A stretch of DNA of 40,979 nucleotides from Chryseobacterium sp. Its GTDB lineage: Bacteria; Bacteroidota; Bacteroidia; Flavobacteriales; Weeksellaceae. Below the pieces are notes generated by a model that saw only the letters and a list, made by a program, of their open reading frames with translations, was not told where the DNA came from and ran no database searches. Shown here one piece after another: positions 32,925 to 40,979 of the stretch (position 1 is the stretch's first letter; each line of letters begins with the position of its first letter). A program made the position numbers and the translations under genes. The stretch is from contig QFQW01000030.1 in assembly GCA_003248755.1 (NCBI GenBank), positions 1 through 40,979 on the forward strand, written 5' to 3'.

Positions 32925-33969
32925 TAGATTTAATAATCTTTGGCTTGTCTTCGTTTTTATTAATATCATCTTAAATTCTTGTTCAGATGAGTATGAAGTT
33001 GAAGTTTTTGAAGAAGACAAAGTTTACCAACTGGAAATCCCAACCGATTTTCCCGCTTTAGCTTTTGATTTAGAAAAAAATCCCGTAACTGTGAATGGTA
33101 TTGCTTTGGGAAAGAAGCTATTTTATGAAGGCAGATTATCCCGTAACAATACTATCTCTTGTGGTTTTTGTCATATTCAGGAGTTTGCATTTACGCATCA
33201 CGGACATACTCTAAGCCACGGTATTGATGATAGAATTGGTATCCGAAATGCACCTCCAATCCAGAATATGGCGTTTCTTAGAAATTATACCTGGGATGGT
33301 GTAAGCCATAATCTGGATGAACGATCGTTGGTTCCTATCACTACGGATTTTGAGATGGACAGTACTTTACCGGAAGTTGTGGGAAAACTAAATACTGATA
33401 CCCAATACAAAAAACTCTTCAAAGCAGCTTTTGGTGACGATAACATTACTGGAGAACGAATCTTGAAAGCCCTGTCTCAGTTCATGGTGATGATGATCTC
33501 TGCCGATTCCAAATATGACCAAGTCAAAAAAGGAACAGCCTCTTTTACTAATGAAGAGCTGCAAGGAAAAAACTTGTTTCAAAACAAATGTATAAGTTGT
33601 CATTCCGGAGAATTATTTACCGATGAAAGTTATAGAAATACAGGAATGTATTACAATCCACAATCAGATGACAGAGGGCGATATCGCGTAACATTAGATT
33701 GGAATGACAATATGAAGTTCCGTGTTCCAAGTTTAAGAAATGTAGAATATACAGCTCCTTATATGCATGACGGAAGGTTTTATTCTCTGGAAGCGGTTCT
33801 CAATTTCTATTCGGACAATGTCGAGAATCAATCCAATCTTGATCCGCTTTTGAAACAAAACGGACATATTGGAATCCCAATGGCATCTCAGGAGAAACAT
33901 TACATCATTGCTTTTCTAAAGACTTTGAGCGACCAAAATTTTATTAACAACAAACAATTTTCGGAATAA
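32917..33969 (+). CDS. MbnH-like diheme cytochrome c peroxidase-family protein (lipoprotein)
   Basis: The 350-residue product has a lipoprotein signal (IILNSC, Cys22) and two heme c motifs, CGFCH (Cys82-His86) and CISCH (Cys225-His229), in the bacterial cytochrome c peroxidase/MauG fold. Also seen are GKKLFYEGRLSRNNTISC, RNAPPIQNMAFLRNYTWDG and FRVPSLRNVEYTAPYMHDG. MbnH uses a bis-Fe(IV) state to oxidise a Trp of MbnP to kynurenine. The MbnP gene is immediately upstream with overlapping codons, which supports this over a plain peroxidase. The following barrel gene overlaps by 1 base. Confidence 0.9.
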   Translation: MINRFNNLWLVFVFINIILNSCSDEYEVEVFEEDKVYQLEIPTDFPALAFDLEKNPVTVNGIALGKKLFYEGRLSRNNTISCGFCHIQEFAFTHHGHTLSHGIDDRIGIRNAPPIQNMAFLRNYTWDGVSHNLDERSLVPITTDFEMDSTLPEVVGKLNTDTQYKKLFKAAFGDDNITGERILKALSQFMVMMISADSKYDQVKKGTASFTNEELQGKNLFQNKCISCHSGELFTDESYRNTGMYYNPQSDDRGRYRVTLDWNDNMKFRVPSLRNVEYTAPYMHDGRFYSLEAVLNFYSDNVENQSNLDPLLKQNGHIGIPMASQEKHYIIAFLKTLSDQNFINNKQFSE

Positions 33970-34925
33970 TGAAGAAGTTAATTTTAACTGTATTTTTAAT
34001 TATATCCATTTCTGTTTTAGCCACAGAAAAAGACAGCTTATACATCCCGCAATATGAAACCTCCATCAAAAATCTATCAAAATATGAAGCTTTCTTTTGT
34101 GACGCCTGCGGTTGTGCTGCAGGAAACGGCTCATCCGGTTTCGAATCTCTTTTAAATCCACAATTCATCGGGATTAAATATTTTGTACAGCATTACAAAG
34201 CAAAAGAAAATCTTTTTACGAATGACTTGACGCAGAATCAATATTTTAATACGGTTCAGATTTGGGGGAAAATTCCGGTAACTGAGAAACTCAGTATCTA
34301 TGGAAGTCTGCCATTTCAGTTTCATGAGAAGAAAACCTTACAAGGTGATATCGCTATTAATGGAATTGGTGATGCCAATGTTATGGGAATCTATGAAATT
34401 TTTAATTCCAACAACAGTTTTCATCAGTTAAATGGAGGAATGGGTATCAAGATTCCATTAGGTAAATTTGATGAGAAAGGAATTACTGGTATCAATCCGA
34501 GCTTCCAGCTAGGAACAGGAAGTTGGGATTATCTGTTGGCTCTGAGTTATAAATACCAGAAAAACCTTTTTGCATTAATGTTCAATACCGATTATACTAT
34601 TAAAACCGAAAACAAAAAACATTATCAATTCGGCAACCAATGGAATTATTCTGCAACAGGATTTTACAGATTATGGAGAAATAATAACAGTACATTTTCC
34701 GGAAAATTGGGTTTCCAAGGCGAAATTTATGATTGGAATAAACAGTTTGGCGAAGTGATGCCCAGAACTGCCGGAAGTGCATTATATGGCAAACTCGGAT
34801 TCGAAATGGCTTATAAAAAATTTAGTTTAGGAAGCGAAGTCATGTTACCAGCTTACACCAATCTTGCTGGTGGAGATATTGAAGCTAAATCAAGATTCAG
34901 CTTGTTTGTTAATTTCGGATTATAA
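33969..34925 (+). CDS. Outer membrane beta-barrel protein with CxxCxC motif
   Basis: The 318-residue product has a signal peptide (about residues 1-19). A short N-terminal segment with FFCDACGCAAGNGSSG follows (Cys44, 47, 49), then alternating strands with aromatic ends, finishing FSLFVNFGL, typical of an outer membrane barrel ending in an aromatic/Leu residue. The Cys cluster close to the mature N-terminus looks like a metal-binding site. Its start is fused to the MbnH stop (TAATG). I infer a metal-related porin or transporter; no known family name is certain. A strong terminator follows. Confidence 0.75.
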   Translation: MKKLILTVFLIISISVLATEKDSLYIPQYETSIKNLSKYEAFFCDACGCAAGNGSSGFESLLNPQFIGIKYFVQHYKAKENLFTNDLTQNQYFNTVQIWGKIPVTEKLSIYGSLPFQFHEKKTLQGDIAINGIGDANVMGIYEIFNSNNSFHQLNGGMGIKIPLGKFDEKGITGINPSFQLGTGSWDYLLALSYKYQKNLFALMFNTDYTIKTENKKHYQFGNQWNYSATGFYRLWRNNNSTFSGKLGFQGEIYDWNKQFGEVMPRTAGSALYGKLGFEMAYKKFSLGSEVMLPAYTNLAGGDIEAKSRFSLFVNFGL

Positions 34926-34952
34926 AAAGGAACTTATATAAGTTCCTTTTTT
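34924..34952. terminator. Perfect palindromic terminator at the end of the copper locus
   Basis: AAAAAGGAACTTAT and ATAAGTTCCTTTTTT form a near-perfect stem with T-run; it sits between convergent genes and can serve both strands. Confidence 0.85.
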
Positions 34953-34954
34953 CT

Positions 34955-36184
34955 TTAATTAATATATCTTTTCGTAAACCACCTGTCTAGGAAATCAATA
35001 CTAATATTAAGCATATGATAATTTTCCCGAATCTGATTGTTAGAATGAAGACCTCTGATTCCATAGCCATAACCTATGTTCAAGACAATCTTATCCATCG
35101 GAATTCCTAGACCAACAGTTGCTTCCATTTTATTAATTTCACGATTATTCACTTTATAATATCCTGTATCATAATTGACTCCGAAGCGGTAAATGAAATT
35201 ATCTGAAAAAATCGGACTGTTTTTTCTTTCCGGAAGTAACTCAAATCCTAATCCATAAACATTCTGTTTGTAATATTTTTCATTGGTAACCGTATTTTTC
35301 ACCTGATCCCAATTACTTTGAGTGTAATCAAAAGAGATTCTATAACGATCATTCTTCATAAGACTGAAACCGAAACCAATCTCAAATGGCAAAGCTGAAT
35401 CTTTGGAAGTCAACTTTGTAGTCAGACTATTGTTGTAATCTCTATTCTCTGTATAGATAACTTCTCCTTTTGCATCAAGCTTACTTTTGAAATTAACAAT
35501 TCCTCCCAAAGTCAACTGTAATCTTTCTTTGGAAAAATATTTGTTATACTGCGTTCCTAGTCCATAACTGAAGCCTGTATATCTTATGTTTCTACTAATT
35601 TCCAATTCGGAAGTTGTAGTAATAATTTCTTTCCTGATAATTGTCCCGAAATTATTTTTCACTTTTCCACCCAGACTCCAATTGTTGTTGATTTTATAAC
35701 CAAGTGTTACTCCAAGGTTTGAAATGCCGCCACTGCCTTCATAAGTAATTGGGAAATTACCGGAAGTTCCTTCTATGGGAATTGTAGAAACCATCTTATA
35801 ATCTGTTGATGTTGTTGGCTGAACATTCGCTCCAAGATAAAACTTATTAGAAACTCTCATTGCCAAACCAAGATTTGTAAAATTTCCGGCAATTCTTGTA
35901 TCCGAACCTTGATTACTGGTAATTTTATCATATTTCAATAATCCTCCAATATCAAAAACCACATTACGCATATCAAGTGTTGTAATAGAAGCTGGATTTT
36001 TTGAATTGATATAATCTGGAGACTGCAATGCAATTCCCGTATTTCCTAAGGCAACATTCCTCGCATTATCAACATTATTGAAAGTTCCGATCCCGAAATA
36101 AGAATAGGGTGAAGAATCTTGGGCGTCTATTTTTTGCATCAGTATTCCAGCAAAAAATATCATTATTTTAATTTTTTGACACAT
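34955..36184 (-). CDS. Outer membrane beta-barrel protein (FadL/OmpP1-like group)
   Basis: The 409-residue product has a signal-like N-terminus (residues 5-20, ending DAQDSSPYSY). Next comes the conserved opening SPYSYFGIGTFNNVDNARNVALGNTGIAL seen in many Bacteroidota outer-membrane proteins, then many amphipathic strands up to the end. A fatty-acid or hydrophobic-compound porin is possible; the exact role is unknown. It starts 11 bases after the stop of the DUF4270 lipoprotein gene, so they are one operon. Confidence 0.72.
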   Translation of the reverse strand: MCQKIKIMIFFAGILMQKIDAQDSSPYSYFGIGTFNNVDNARNVALGNTGIALQSPDYINSKNPASITTLDMRNVVFDIGGLLKYDKITSNQGSDTRIAGNFTNLGLAMRVSNKFYLGANVQPTTSTDYKMVSTIPIEGTSGNFPITYEGSGGISNLGVTLGYKINNNWSLGGKVKNNFGTIIRKEIITTTSELEISRNIRYTGFSYGLGTQYNKYFSKERLQLTLGGIVNFKSKLDAKGEVIYTENRDYNNSLTTKLTSKDSALPFEIGFGFSLMKNDRYRISFDYTQSNWDQVKNTVTNEKYYKQNVYGLGFELLPERKNSPIFSDNFIYRFGVNYDTGYYKVNNREINKMEATVGLGIPMDKIVLNIGYGYGIRGLHSNNQIRENYHMLNISIDFLDRWFTKRYIN

Positions 36185-36195
36185 AAATTTTACAA

Positions 36196-37539
36196 TTAAT
36201 AACCTAAAATGTAAAGTTGAAGTTTAGCTGGATTTGTACTATTTTTAGAATCTCCTACAATAACTTTCCCTGCAAGAACATCCAAATAAGAAGATGGATA
36301 AATCAGAATATTATAATTGGAATCTGCAGTTTCCGCCAATATGGTATTGACATAACTCAACAGATCCACAGTATAACTATAATCACTTTGAAACTCGCTG
36401 GTATCCGACAAAGAAATTGTAATTTCTGTAGCACCATCAGAATCATAAAAAGAAGAAACCACATTATTTTTTTTGTCCCCCAAATAATAATACAGCGTAC
36501 TAGGATTATAGAAAATCTTGGAGTAATATCCCGCAACAGGCTTCAAAGATAGATTAGCACTGATGATTTTATAATTAGTATAAAGATTCTTAAGCGTTTT
36601 GAGGTAAGGTATTTCAACTTTTGTATAAACGCCAATGCCTGACATTAGATAAGTTTTATTTCCAAGGTTTTTAGATTCAATCGGTGTGGACGGTGTAAGA
36701 CCGGCCAACTCCGAACCTGTAAAATCACTATCAATTTTATTATATTGATAAGTTGTACTTGGATTAAGATCGAGAGTATATTTCACATCCTCGGTTCCGT
36801 TTTGGGAAGCAGCATGATAATATATCCTGACAATATTGGAGACTTTTTCTTTGGTCGAATTATTAATCTGAGCTTGATAAGAAGAACTAATCCCAAAACG
36901 CAACATTGCATTATTATCAGTAGAAGGAACCAATGCCAATCCTTTATAGAAATTGAGAAAATACTCCTGACTATTGGCATCTTTACTTTTCAAAAGATTA
37001 AAAAGATTCTGTCCATAAGATTGATCCAATTTTATTTTCACAAAGCTACTGTCCGTATTTGGTCTGGGAAGAAACTCTGCAGTCCCGATTGAAGTAGATG
37101 AATAATTAAATTTACTCTTATTATAAAGATAACCGTTATTCAATCTGATTCTACTTTCCATCGGGTGAACATCCATTTTGAACGTTTTGAGTGTATCACC
37201 GTAATAAGAATCAATATTGGTAAGATACATCACAATAGAATCAAAAACGACATTGGTAGTAGTTGCAAGATTATAACTCTCAGGTGTCAGTTCAAAAAGA
37301 GAAGACGAGGTCATTCTACCGAATGTATTATCTTTTATATTCCCTACTAAGATTGCGCTTTTCCCAGATGTTACCACAGAATCCTTCATTACTGTTGACA
37401 TTTTTACGGTAAGTGTATCAATCATTACAACTTTGGACTGTGCAGACATCCAAGAATTTCCTACTTCATAAGTGTTACTTTCTCTCTCACAGGAGCATAA
37501 GAAGAGAATAGAAACACACAACAAAAGACATTTGTACAT
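36196..37539 (-). CDS. DUF4270-family lipoprotein
   Basis: The 447-residue product has a lipoprotein signal, MYKCLLLCVSILFLCSCERES (lipid Cys about 17). A DUF4270 domain follows with paired beta-rich halves (DTLTVKMSTVMKDSV, DNTFGRMTSSSLFELTP, VFDSIVMYLT). The family is abundant in Flavobacteriia and its function is unknown. I chose the ATG at 37539, since an in-frame extension to 37617 would put 26 charged residues before the signal. It is the first gene of the operon with the barrel protein at 34955. Confidence 0.82.
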   Translation of the reverse strand: MYKCLLLCVSILFLCSCERESNTYEVGNSWMSAQSKVVMIDTLTVKMSTVMKDSVVTSGKSAILVGNIKDNTFGRMTSSSLFELTPESYNLATTTNVVFDSIVMYLTNIDSYYGDTLKTFKMDVHPMESRIRLNNGYLYNKSKFNYSSTSIGTAEFLPRPNTDSSFVKIKLDQSYGQNLFNLLKSKDANSQEYFLNFYKGLALVPSTDNNAMLRFGISSSYQAQINNSTKEKVSNIVRIYYHAASQNGTEDVKYTLDLNPSTTYQYNKIDSDFTGSELAGLTPSTPIESKNLGNKTYLMSGIGVYTKVEIPYLKTLKNLYTNYKIISANLSLKPVAGYYSKIFYNPSTLYYYLGDKKNNVVSSFYDSDGATEITISLSDTSEFQSDYSYTVDLLSYVNTILAETADSNYNILIYPSSYLDVLAGKVIVGDSKNSTNPAKLQLYILGY

Positions 37540-37766
37540 ATTATTTTTTTGTAAACATACACTGACTATTATATAGAGATAAAACATTTTCTTCCTTTCA
37601 GATTTAGTTTTCGACAAATCAGTTAAATTCTTAGATAATTCCAGATTTTCAAATCGATGTAAAATCTATCGAAAAAAAAACACGGTTTAACGACAAGAAA
37701 AGCGTGTTTGTCTAAAAAATTTTCAAAAGACTTGGGAATGAAGTTAATTTGCATCAAAAAATAAGA

Positions 37767-38750
37767 ATGAGCAATAGACTTTCGGTTTTAGTTCTTGCAA
37801 TGGCGGGGATTTTTTTAGTATCAAGCTGTCGAAATGATGATGACGATGACGAGTTGGTAGGAAATTGGGTGAGAGTTTCGGATTTAGACGGTAAACCACG
37901 CTCCAATGCTTCTGCCTTTGTAGTGAATGGAAAAGGATATCTAACTGGAGGTTACGATGGAGAGTATTACTATAATGACCTTTGGAGCTACGACCCAAGT
38001 GCTAATTCCTGGACGCAGAAAGCAGATTTCCCAGGCGTAAAAAGAAGTTCTGCCGTTGGTTTCGGAACAGACACTTATGGTTATGTTGGAACTGGATATG
38101 ACGGACTTAATAAACTAAATGACTTTTACAAATATGATCCTACTGCTAATTCTTGGTCACAGATCCAAGATCTTCCCGGAACAGGAAGATATGCAGCTTT
38201 GGCATTCGGAGTTGGAAGCAAAGGCTATGTAGGAACTGGATATGACGGAAGCGAGCTTAAGGATTTCTACAAATACGATGAAGCTACATCCAGCTGGAGC
38301 ACCATTACAAGTCTAGGAGGTTCTAAGAGAAGAGACGGAGCAGCTTTCGTTATCAACGGAACAGCTTACGTAGGTTTTGGAACCAACAATGGAAGTTTGG
38401 TTTCGGATTTTTGGGCATTTGACCCTTCTTCAGAAACTTGGACAAGAAAAGCCAACACAAGTGATGATGATGATACACAAAACCGTGCTTCTACAGCAGC
38501 TTTTGCAGCAGGCGGACTGGGTTATGTTTCTACAGGAACTGTGAGCGGCGTTACCAATTCAACATGGGAATACAATCCTTCTACAGATGACTGGACAGAA
38601 AGAACAGCTTTCGAAGGTTCTTCCAGAGAAAGTGCTTGCGCCTTCTCATTCGGAACTTATGGTTATGTTTTGACAGGGAACAGCGGTTCTTCTTACTTTG
38701 ATGATATTTGGGTTTTCCACCCGACAGAAACCGAGAATGAAGATGATTAA
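37767..38750 (+). CDS. Kelch-repeat lipoprotein
   Basis: The 327-residue product has a lipoprotein signal (IFLVSSC, Cys21), a run of aspartates, and about six kelch-like blades of roughly 48 residues. Each has a GY-V-GTGYDG or similar turn and a DFY-YDP-SWS core, for example DLWSYDPSANSWTQKADFPG and DFYKYDPTANSWSQIQDLPG. It would form a beta propeller on the cell surface or periplasm. The ATG at 37767 gives the signal; the upstream in-frame TTG is not needed. The DUF4907 gene begins inside its last codons. Confidence 0.87.
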   Translation: MSNRLSVLVLAMAGIFLVSSCRNDDDDDELVGNWVRVSDLDGKPRSNASAFVVNGKGYLTGGYDGEYYYNDLWSYDPSANSWTQKADFPGVKRSSAVGFGTDTYGYVGTGYDGLNKLNDFYKYDPTANSWSQIQDLPGTGRYAALAFGVGSKGYVGTGYDGSELKDFYKYDEATSSWSTITSLGGSKRRDGAAFVINGTAYVGFGTNNGSLVSDFWAFDPSSETWTRKANTSDDDDTQNRASTAAFAAGGLGYVSTGTVSGVTNSTWEYNPSTDDWTERTAFEGSSRESACAFSFGTYGYVLTGNSGSSYFDDIWVFHPTETENEDD

Positions 38751-39063
38751 AACATTCTGGAAGTTATTCCTATCAACAGGCATTCTTTTGATCTCCTGTC
38801 AAAAAAAGAATAATGAATTAGACATTAAAATAACCCAACAAGCCAACGGTTTTGGTTATCAGATCATAAAGAACAAAAAGGTATTTATCGATCAGCCATT
38901 TATCCCCGCAGTGCAAGGTGAACAATCTTTCCGAGATAGTTTGCAGGCTCGGAAAACCGCTGGTCTTGTGATAGAAAAAATAGGGAAGGCATCCTTTCCT
39001 CGAATCTCGGTAGATGAGCTGGACTCCATGAAGATTGAATACGAGATTCCAAAATTTCAATAA
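38743..39063 (+). CDS. DUF4907 lipoprotein
   Basis: The 106-residue product has a lipoprotein signal (GILLISC, Cys about 18). Its short domain contains GFGYQIIKNKKVFIDQPFIPAVQG and FRDSLQARKTAGLVIEKIGK, matching the DUF4907 pattern as I recall it. The start at 38743 (or ATG 38737, two codons earlier) overlaps the end of the kelch gene, so they are translationally coupled. The function is unknown. A hairpin follows the stop. Confidence 0.78.
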   Translation: MIKTFWKLFLSTGILLISCQKKNNELDIKITQQANGFGYQIIKNKKVFIDQPFIPAVQGEQSFRDSLQARKTAGLVIEKIGKASFPRISVDELDSMKIEYEIPKFQ

Positions 39064-39101
39064 GCAAAAATTCCTTCGATAATTTATCGGGGGAATTTTG
39101 C
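39064..39101 (+). terminator. Strong hairpin between DUF4907 and kinase genes
   Basis: GCAAAAATTCC and GGAATTTTGC pair at the base, with CGATAA/TTATCG in the upper part. There is no clean T-run after it, so it may reduce rather than end transcription into the kinase gene. Confidence 0.45.
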
Positions 39102-39124
39102 ACGTTAAAAAAGATTTATTTGTT

Positions 39125-40189
39125 ATGAACACATTTTTGAGAAGCATCAAAACCATCTACGTCTATCACTGGATCATCTGGCTGGTTCTCATTGCTTTTA
39201 AACTGATAATGGATTATTCCGTTTTTGGACAATTCGCTTTACTGATGAACCTGAAAATATTCTTGTTCTCCATTCTGTTTTTCTATCTCAATTACAAACT
39301 ATTTTTACCTTATCTCATCAAACAAAATCCAAGAAAGATATCCATAATTGTGATTTCTTTCATTGTGATCTATGTTGGATTGATGATAGCTTTTATGCCT
39401 CACTTTCCGCAGCATCCACAAGGTCGTCCTCCGTTTGCTCCGAAAGATTTTCCAAAACCTGACCGAATGATGAGATTCCGAAACGGACCGGATTTCCATG
39501 ATATTTTCTTTAAAATCGGATTATTCTCGATGGTCTTTAGCACATTGATTTTCTTTGTTGATAAATGGATGGAAAATCAGAAAATGATAAAAGCCCTGGA
39601 ATTCGAAAGACAATCCAGCGAACTGAAAATCCTCCGTGAACAGATCAATCCGCATTTCTTTTTCAATGCGCTTAACAGTATTTATTCCTTATCTATCACT
39701 CAGTCCAACGATACACCTAGAGTTATTTTGATCCTATCAGACATCATGCGATATGTTCTGAATGACAAAAACGGACAGAAAAATAATCTGAATGACGAAA
39801 TCATCAATATCAAAAAGTATATCGAGATACAATCTATCAGATTTAATAAATTCAATAATATCAATTATCAGTTTCTGGGAAATTTTGGACATTATAAAAT
39901 CGAACCATTACTTCTTCTTACTTTTGTTGAAAATGCTTTCAAATATGCTGATTTCGGAAAAGGACCTTTGGACATCAAGGTTCAGTTAAGAGATAATATT
40001 CTGGATTTTAACATCAGGAATTTTTACGAAAGAAAACCAAGCGAAAAAACCGATAACAACAAGCTTGGAATCAAGAATACAAAGATGAAACTGGACTTGC
40101 TTTATCCCGATAAATATCAACTCGATATCAATGATAATGGCTCCGAATATGAAATTAATTTAAAACTTACATTAGACTCCGACCAATGA
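39125..40189 (+). CDS. LytS-type sensor histidine kinase
   Basis: The 354-residue protein has four membrane segments (about residues 12-30, 38-62, 72-92 and 130-146). A periplasmic loop rich in Pro/Met/His lies between segments 3 and 4 (FMPHFPQHPQG...FPKPDRMMRF). The His_kinase domain has the phospho-acceptor His177 in REQINPHFFFNALNSI and an ATPase part (LTFVENAFKYADF, LGIKNTKMKLDLLYPDKY). The ATG at 39125 begins the first helix. It overlaps the regulator gene by 4 bases. The His/Met-rich loop might sense metal or a ligand, by inference. Confidence 0.9.
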   Translation: MNTFLRSIKTIYVYHWIIWLVLIAFKLIMDYSVFGQFALLMNLKIFLFSILFFYLNYKLFLPYLIKQNPRKISIIVISFIVIYVGLMIAFMPHFPQHPQGRPPFAPKDFPKPDRMMRFRNGPDFHDIFFKIGLFSMVFSTLIFFVDKWMENQKMIKALEFERQSSELKILREQINPHFFFNALNSIYSLSITQSNDTPRVILILSDIMRYVLNDKNGQKNNLNDEIINIKKYIEIQSIRFNKFNNINYQFLGNFGHYKIEPLLLLTFVENAFKYADFGKGPLDIKVQLRDNILDFNIRNFYERKPSEKTDNNKLGIKNTKMKLDLLYPDKYQLDINDNGSEYEINLKLTLDSDQ

Positions 40190-40890
40190 ATTGCATAATT
40201 GTAGATGATGAGGAACTGGCGCATCACGTAATCGAAGAATATATCTCCAGAATCCCTTTTCTGAATCTTGTGGCGAATTGTTATGACATTCAGGAAACGA
40301 TTCAGGTTTTGAAAAATAATGCGGTTGATTTGATATTCTTGGACATCAATCTTCCGAACATCTCCGGAATCGAGTTTCTGAAAAGTTATAACAAACTCCC
40401 GAATGTAATTATCACAACGGCTTATGATAACTGTGCAATCCAAGGTTTTGAATTGGATGTGATCGATTATCTTTTAAAACCTTTTTCGTTTGAACGTTTT
40501 CTGAAAGCTGCTTACAAAAGTTTTGACCTTTATAACAATGTGAAGATTCTGCAGGAAACTGAAAATGAGATGAAAAACGCATTCATCTTTGTTCGTTCAA
40601 ATAATGAGGATGTCAAACTTAATCTGAACGAAATTATTAGAATCAATGCTTTGAAAGATTACATTGTGATTTATACCAACACGAGAAAACTCATCGTTCA
40701 TCAAACCATGAAATCGATTATGGAGAAAATCAACTTTGAGAATTTTATTCGGGTTCATAATTCACATATTATTTCGCTTCAGCATCTTCAAAGTGTGGGA
40801 AAAAACAGTCTTATGATCGCTGATGAAAGAATCCCTGTCAGCGAAAAATACAAAACTTATCTCTCCGAAATTGTCGATAGGTACAAATAA
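40186..40890 (+). CDS. LytTR-family response regulator
   Basis: The 234-residue protein has a receiver domain (acidic pair IVDDEE, phospho-acceptor Asp53 in LIFLDINLPNISG, conserved LLKPFSFERF lysine near 105). It also has a C-terminal LytTR DNA-binding domain (FVRSNNEDVKLNLNEIIRINA and VHNSHIISLQHLQSV). It receives phosphate from the kinase of the overlapping gene and regulates transcription. The kelch and DUF4907 genes just upstream are likely members of its regulon or of the same sensing module. Confidence 0.92.
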   Translation: MNCIIVDDEELAHHVIEEYISRIPFLNLVANCYDIQETIQVLKNNAVDLIFLDINLPNISGIEFLKSYNKLPNVIITTAYDNCAIQGFELDVIDYLLKPFSFERFLKAAYKSFDLYNNVKILQETENEMKNAFIFVRSNNEDVKLNLNEIIRINALKDYIVIYTNTRKLIVHQTMKSIMEKINFENFIRVHNSHIISLQHLQSVGKNSLMIADERIPVSEKYKTYLSEIVDRYK

Positions 40891-40979
40891 AATCCAATTT
40901 AATAATATCAATTTATTATTACCAAATCCATAAAGGCACAAAATATGCAATGTCGTAGTTATTAAATCACAAAATTTAT

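Noticed and set aside
32917..33969. Ordinary periplasmic cytochrome c peroxidase for H2O2 removal
   Set aside because: Possible, but overlap with an MbnP gene and the lipoprotein anchor make the MbnH role more likely.
37678..37709. AAACACG/CGTGTTT dyad before the kelch gene
   Set aside because: Seven base pairs with an 18-base spacer is weak evidence for an operator; left unannotated.
40900..40921. TAATAATA/TATTATTA inverted repeat after the response regulator gene
   Set aside because: An A/T-only stem without GC pairs or a T-run is not convincing as a terminator.

Overview
The window looks like chromosomal DNA of a Weeksellaceae/Flavobacteriaceae bacterium close to Chryseobacterium. The evidence is AT-rich DNA, many promoters with the Bacteroidota -7 element TAnnTTTG and few Shine-Dalgarno sites, plus families typical of the phylum (DUF3667, DUF4270, DUF4907, a CarboxypepD_reg-like TonB receptor, LytS/LytTR pairs, SCO/MbnP proteins). 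I saw no rRNA, tRNA, CRISPR array, IS element or phage gene.

Layout. 1-6.5 kb is housekeeping: the N-terminal part of riboflavin synthase (minus), pdxA, the DUF177-rpmF pair, accB-accC and an ornithine aminotransferase. 5.9-13.2 kb is a surface-polysaccharide region: six glycosyltransferase-type genes, a polysaccharide deacetylase and a stand-alone ManC-type cupin, with mixed strands and low GC. The first glycosyltransferase is broken by a one-base frameshift in an A tract. 13.3-18 kb returns to core genes: gltX, accA and the minus-strand rplM-rpsI-rpsB operon, which ends in a terminator directly after rpsB with no tsf. 18-26 kb holds a DUF3667 membrane protein, a small membrane protein, pncB, an APH-fold phosphotransferase that seems to have been inserted at the 3' end of pncB, two BON-domain proteins and a large TonB-linked outer-membrane protein. 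26-29.6 kb has a MurG-like glycosyltransferase with an LpxH-like phosphoesterase, then a dicarboxylate/glutamate symporter.

The most interesting part is 30.1-34.9 kb, a compact plus-strand locus. Its order is a small CxGKCYL protein, a YHS-domain lipoprotein, a SCO-family protein, a second CxGKCYL protein, an MbnP-family lipoprotein, an MbnH-like diheme peroxidase and an outer-membrane barrel with a CxxCxC motif. MbnH converts a tryptophan of MbnP to kynurenine to create a copper site, and SCO and YHS domains also handle copper, so I read the locus as an envelope copper acquisition or delivery system. No methanobactin precursor or TonB receptor was seen next to it. The two CxGKCYL proteins align without gaps from non-AUG starts and appear to be an undescribed family.

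34.9-37.5 kb carries a DUF4270 lipoprotein and an outer-membrane barrel (minus). 37.8-40.9 kb carries a kelch-repeat lipoprotein, a DUF4907 lipoprotein and an overlapping LytS-type kinase/LytTR regulator pair, possibly one sensing module. Three families of dispersed intergenic repeat are visible (two copies each, by eye).
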